From NCBI RefSeq assembly GCF_029227915.1, contig NC_079882.1, positions 15,760,501-15,824,500 on the forward strand: DNA of 64,000 nt. Direction: 5' to 3'. A program made the translations under genes and the position numbers. Shown piece after piece: positions 63,301-64,000 of this stretch (within the stretch, counting starts at the first letter, position 1; each line of letters begins with the position of its first letter). The DNA comes from Hydractinia symbiolongicarpus. Its lineage: Eukaryota > Cnidaria > Hydrozoa > Anthoathecata > Hydractiniidae. Under the pieces are notes generated by a model, which was not told the origin of the DNA, did not search any database, and worked only from the letters and a program-made list of their open reading frames with translations.

Positions 63301-64000
63301 ACTATGGACGTTGTAGCACATTGAGACTGGAAGGACTAGGTCAATGGTGACCTGCGCAGACCTGTGAAACCACGTGATTAACCTGTGAGGCCTTTATTAG
63401 ACTGCAAAGGGCCATATTACAGCCTTTATAGGACTGTGCACGTAGTTAAGAGTGTTCTAAGGCAACTTCGCCAATGAAAACGACTTGGGACGTTGTAGTG
63501 CATTGAGACTGGAAGGAATAGTCAAATGGTAACCTGCGCAGGCAGATGGAACCACGTGATTTACCTGTGAGGCCTTTATTAGACTGCAAAAGGCCATATT
63601 ACAGCCTTTATAGGACCTTGCACGTAGTTAAGAGTGTTGTAAAGCAACGGCGCCAATGAAAACGACTTGGGACGTTGTAGCGCATTGAGACTGTAAGGAC
63701 TAGGCCAATGGTAACCTGCGCAGACAGGTTAAACCACGTGATTTACGTGTAAGGACTTTATTAGACTGCAAAAGGCCATATTACAGCCTTTATAGGACTG
63801 TGCACGTAGTTAAGAGTGTCTTAAGTCAACGGCGCTAATGAAAACGACTTGAGACGTTGTAGCACATTGAGACTGGAAGGACTAAGCCAATGGAAACCTG
63901 CGCAGGCAGATGGAACCATGTGATTTACGTGTGAGGCCTTTATTAGACTGCAAAAGGCCATAATACAGCCTTTATAGGACTGTGGACGTAATTAAGAGTG
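57345..64000 (+). repeat. HOR block B4: copy of 48,056-54,529 (51/52-monomer unit), cut by the window end
   Basis: The offset is 9,289 (51 monomers + 7) to about 61,2xx, then 9,471 (52 monomers + 7) to the end. The +7 is fully accounted for by visible indels. The copy includes the recombinant joins at 51,557 and 52,285, now at 60,846 and 61,756, so those joins are older than this duplication. The extra monomer (about 61,210-61,391) is the one lost from the first unit near 51,975. Confidence 0.8.

Larger units (their letters stand above)
1..64000. repeat. 182-bp tandem satellite array, about 352 monomers, all in one orientation
   Basis: Each monomer can be recognised by its boundary motif (GGCCATATTACAG or GGCCAAATTACAG), which recurs every 182 bp through the window; 64,000/182 is about 352 copies. 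Orientation never flips and no non-satellite insert interrupts the array. Canonical GC content is 46.7%, with more G than C on the + strand (50 against 35). Length variants are 180-185 bp apart from three 130-bp monomers. Monomers differ at many diagnostic positions, while distant blocks of many monomers are nearly identical, so this is a higher-order-repeat array and not a homogeneous one. Monomer size and organisation suit centromeric or pericentromeric DNA, but location is inference. The family is not one I recognise. Confidence 0.98.

Noticed and set aside
1-64000. CRISPR array
   Set aside because: The repeat unit is 182 bp with no unique spacers; the units abut each other.

Overview
The whole window is one uninterrupted tandem satellite array. 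About 352 copies of a 182-bp monomer run head to tail in one orientation from the first base to the last. I found no unique sequence, transposon, RNA gene or credible protein gene. A canonical monomer (5834-6015) has 54 A, 43 T, 50 G and 35 C (46.7% GC) and nine CpG sites, an observed/expected ratio near 0.94. Monomer length, array size and nested higher-order repeats point to eukaryotic heterochromatin, most likely centromeric or pericentromeric. Recurrent CpG to TpG/CpA changes point to a genome that methylates cytosine. I do not recognise the satellite family and cannot name the organism or even the kingdom.

Layout. Two families of higher-order repeats (HORs) fill the window. Family A occupies about 1-38,580. 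Copy A1 (1-15,799) is 87 monomers. A2 (15,800 to about 30,030) repeats A1 at offsets 15,799, 16,529, 16,531 and 15,803; the offset changes at a four-monomer gain, a 2-bp insertion and a four-monomer loss. A3 (about 30,755-35,620) is a third copy of the 9.35-14.2 kb part of A1. A4 (about 36,093-38,580) is a more diverged fourth copy of part of it. Family B fills about 38,885-64,000. A block of about 5 kb (38,885-43,768) recurs at 46,537-51,602, part of it again at 52,285-55,334, and then a 51/52-monomer unit (48,056-54,529) recurs at 57,345-64,000. Nearly every shift between copies is a whole number of monomers plus the small indels that can be seen, which is the expected trace of in-register unequal exchange.

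The exception is a 130-bp monomer (10,020-10,149, with copies at 26,551 and 31,595). It is explained exactly by a 234-bp deletion between two GCCAATG motifs that lie 52 bp out of register. The intact parental arrangement survives at 35,716-36,092, and the scar was then carried into three places by block duplication.

Within each monomer the notable short elements are a 7-bp stem spanning the monomer boundary, a 5-bp-arm dyad that includes CACGTG, an E-box that fits the yeast CDEI consensus on the minus strand, and a CArG-box match. The many 66-codon minus-strand open frames are a by-product of the monomer length (182 = 2 mod 3) and are not annotated as genes.
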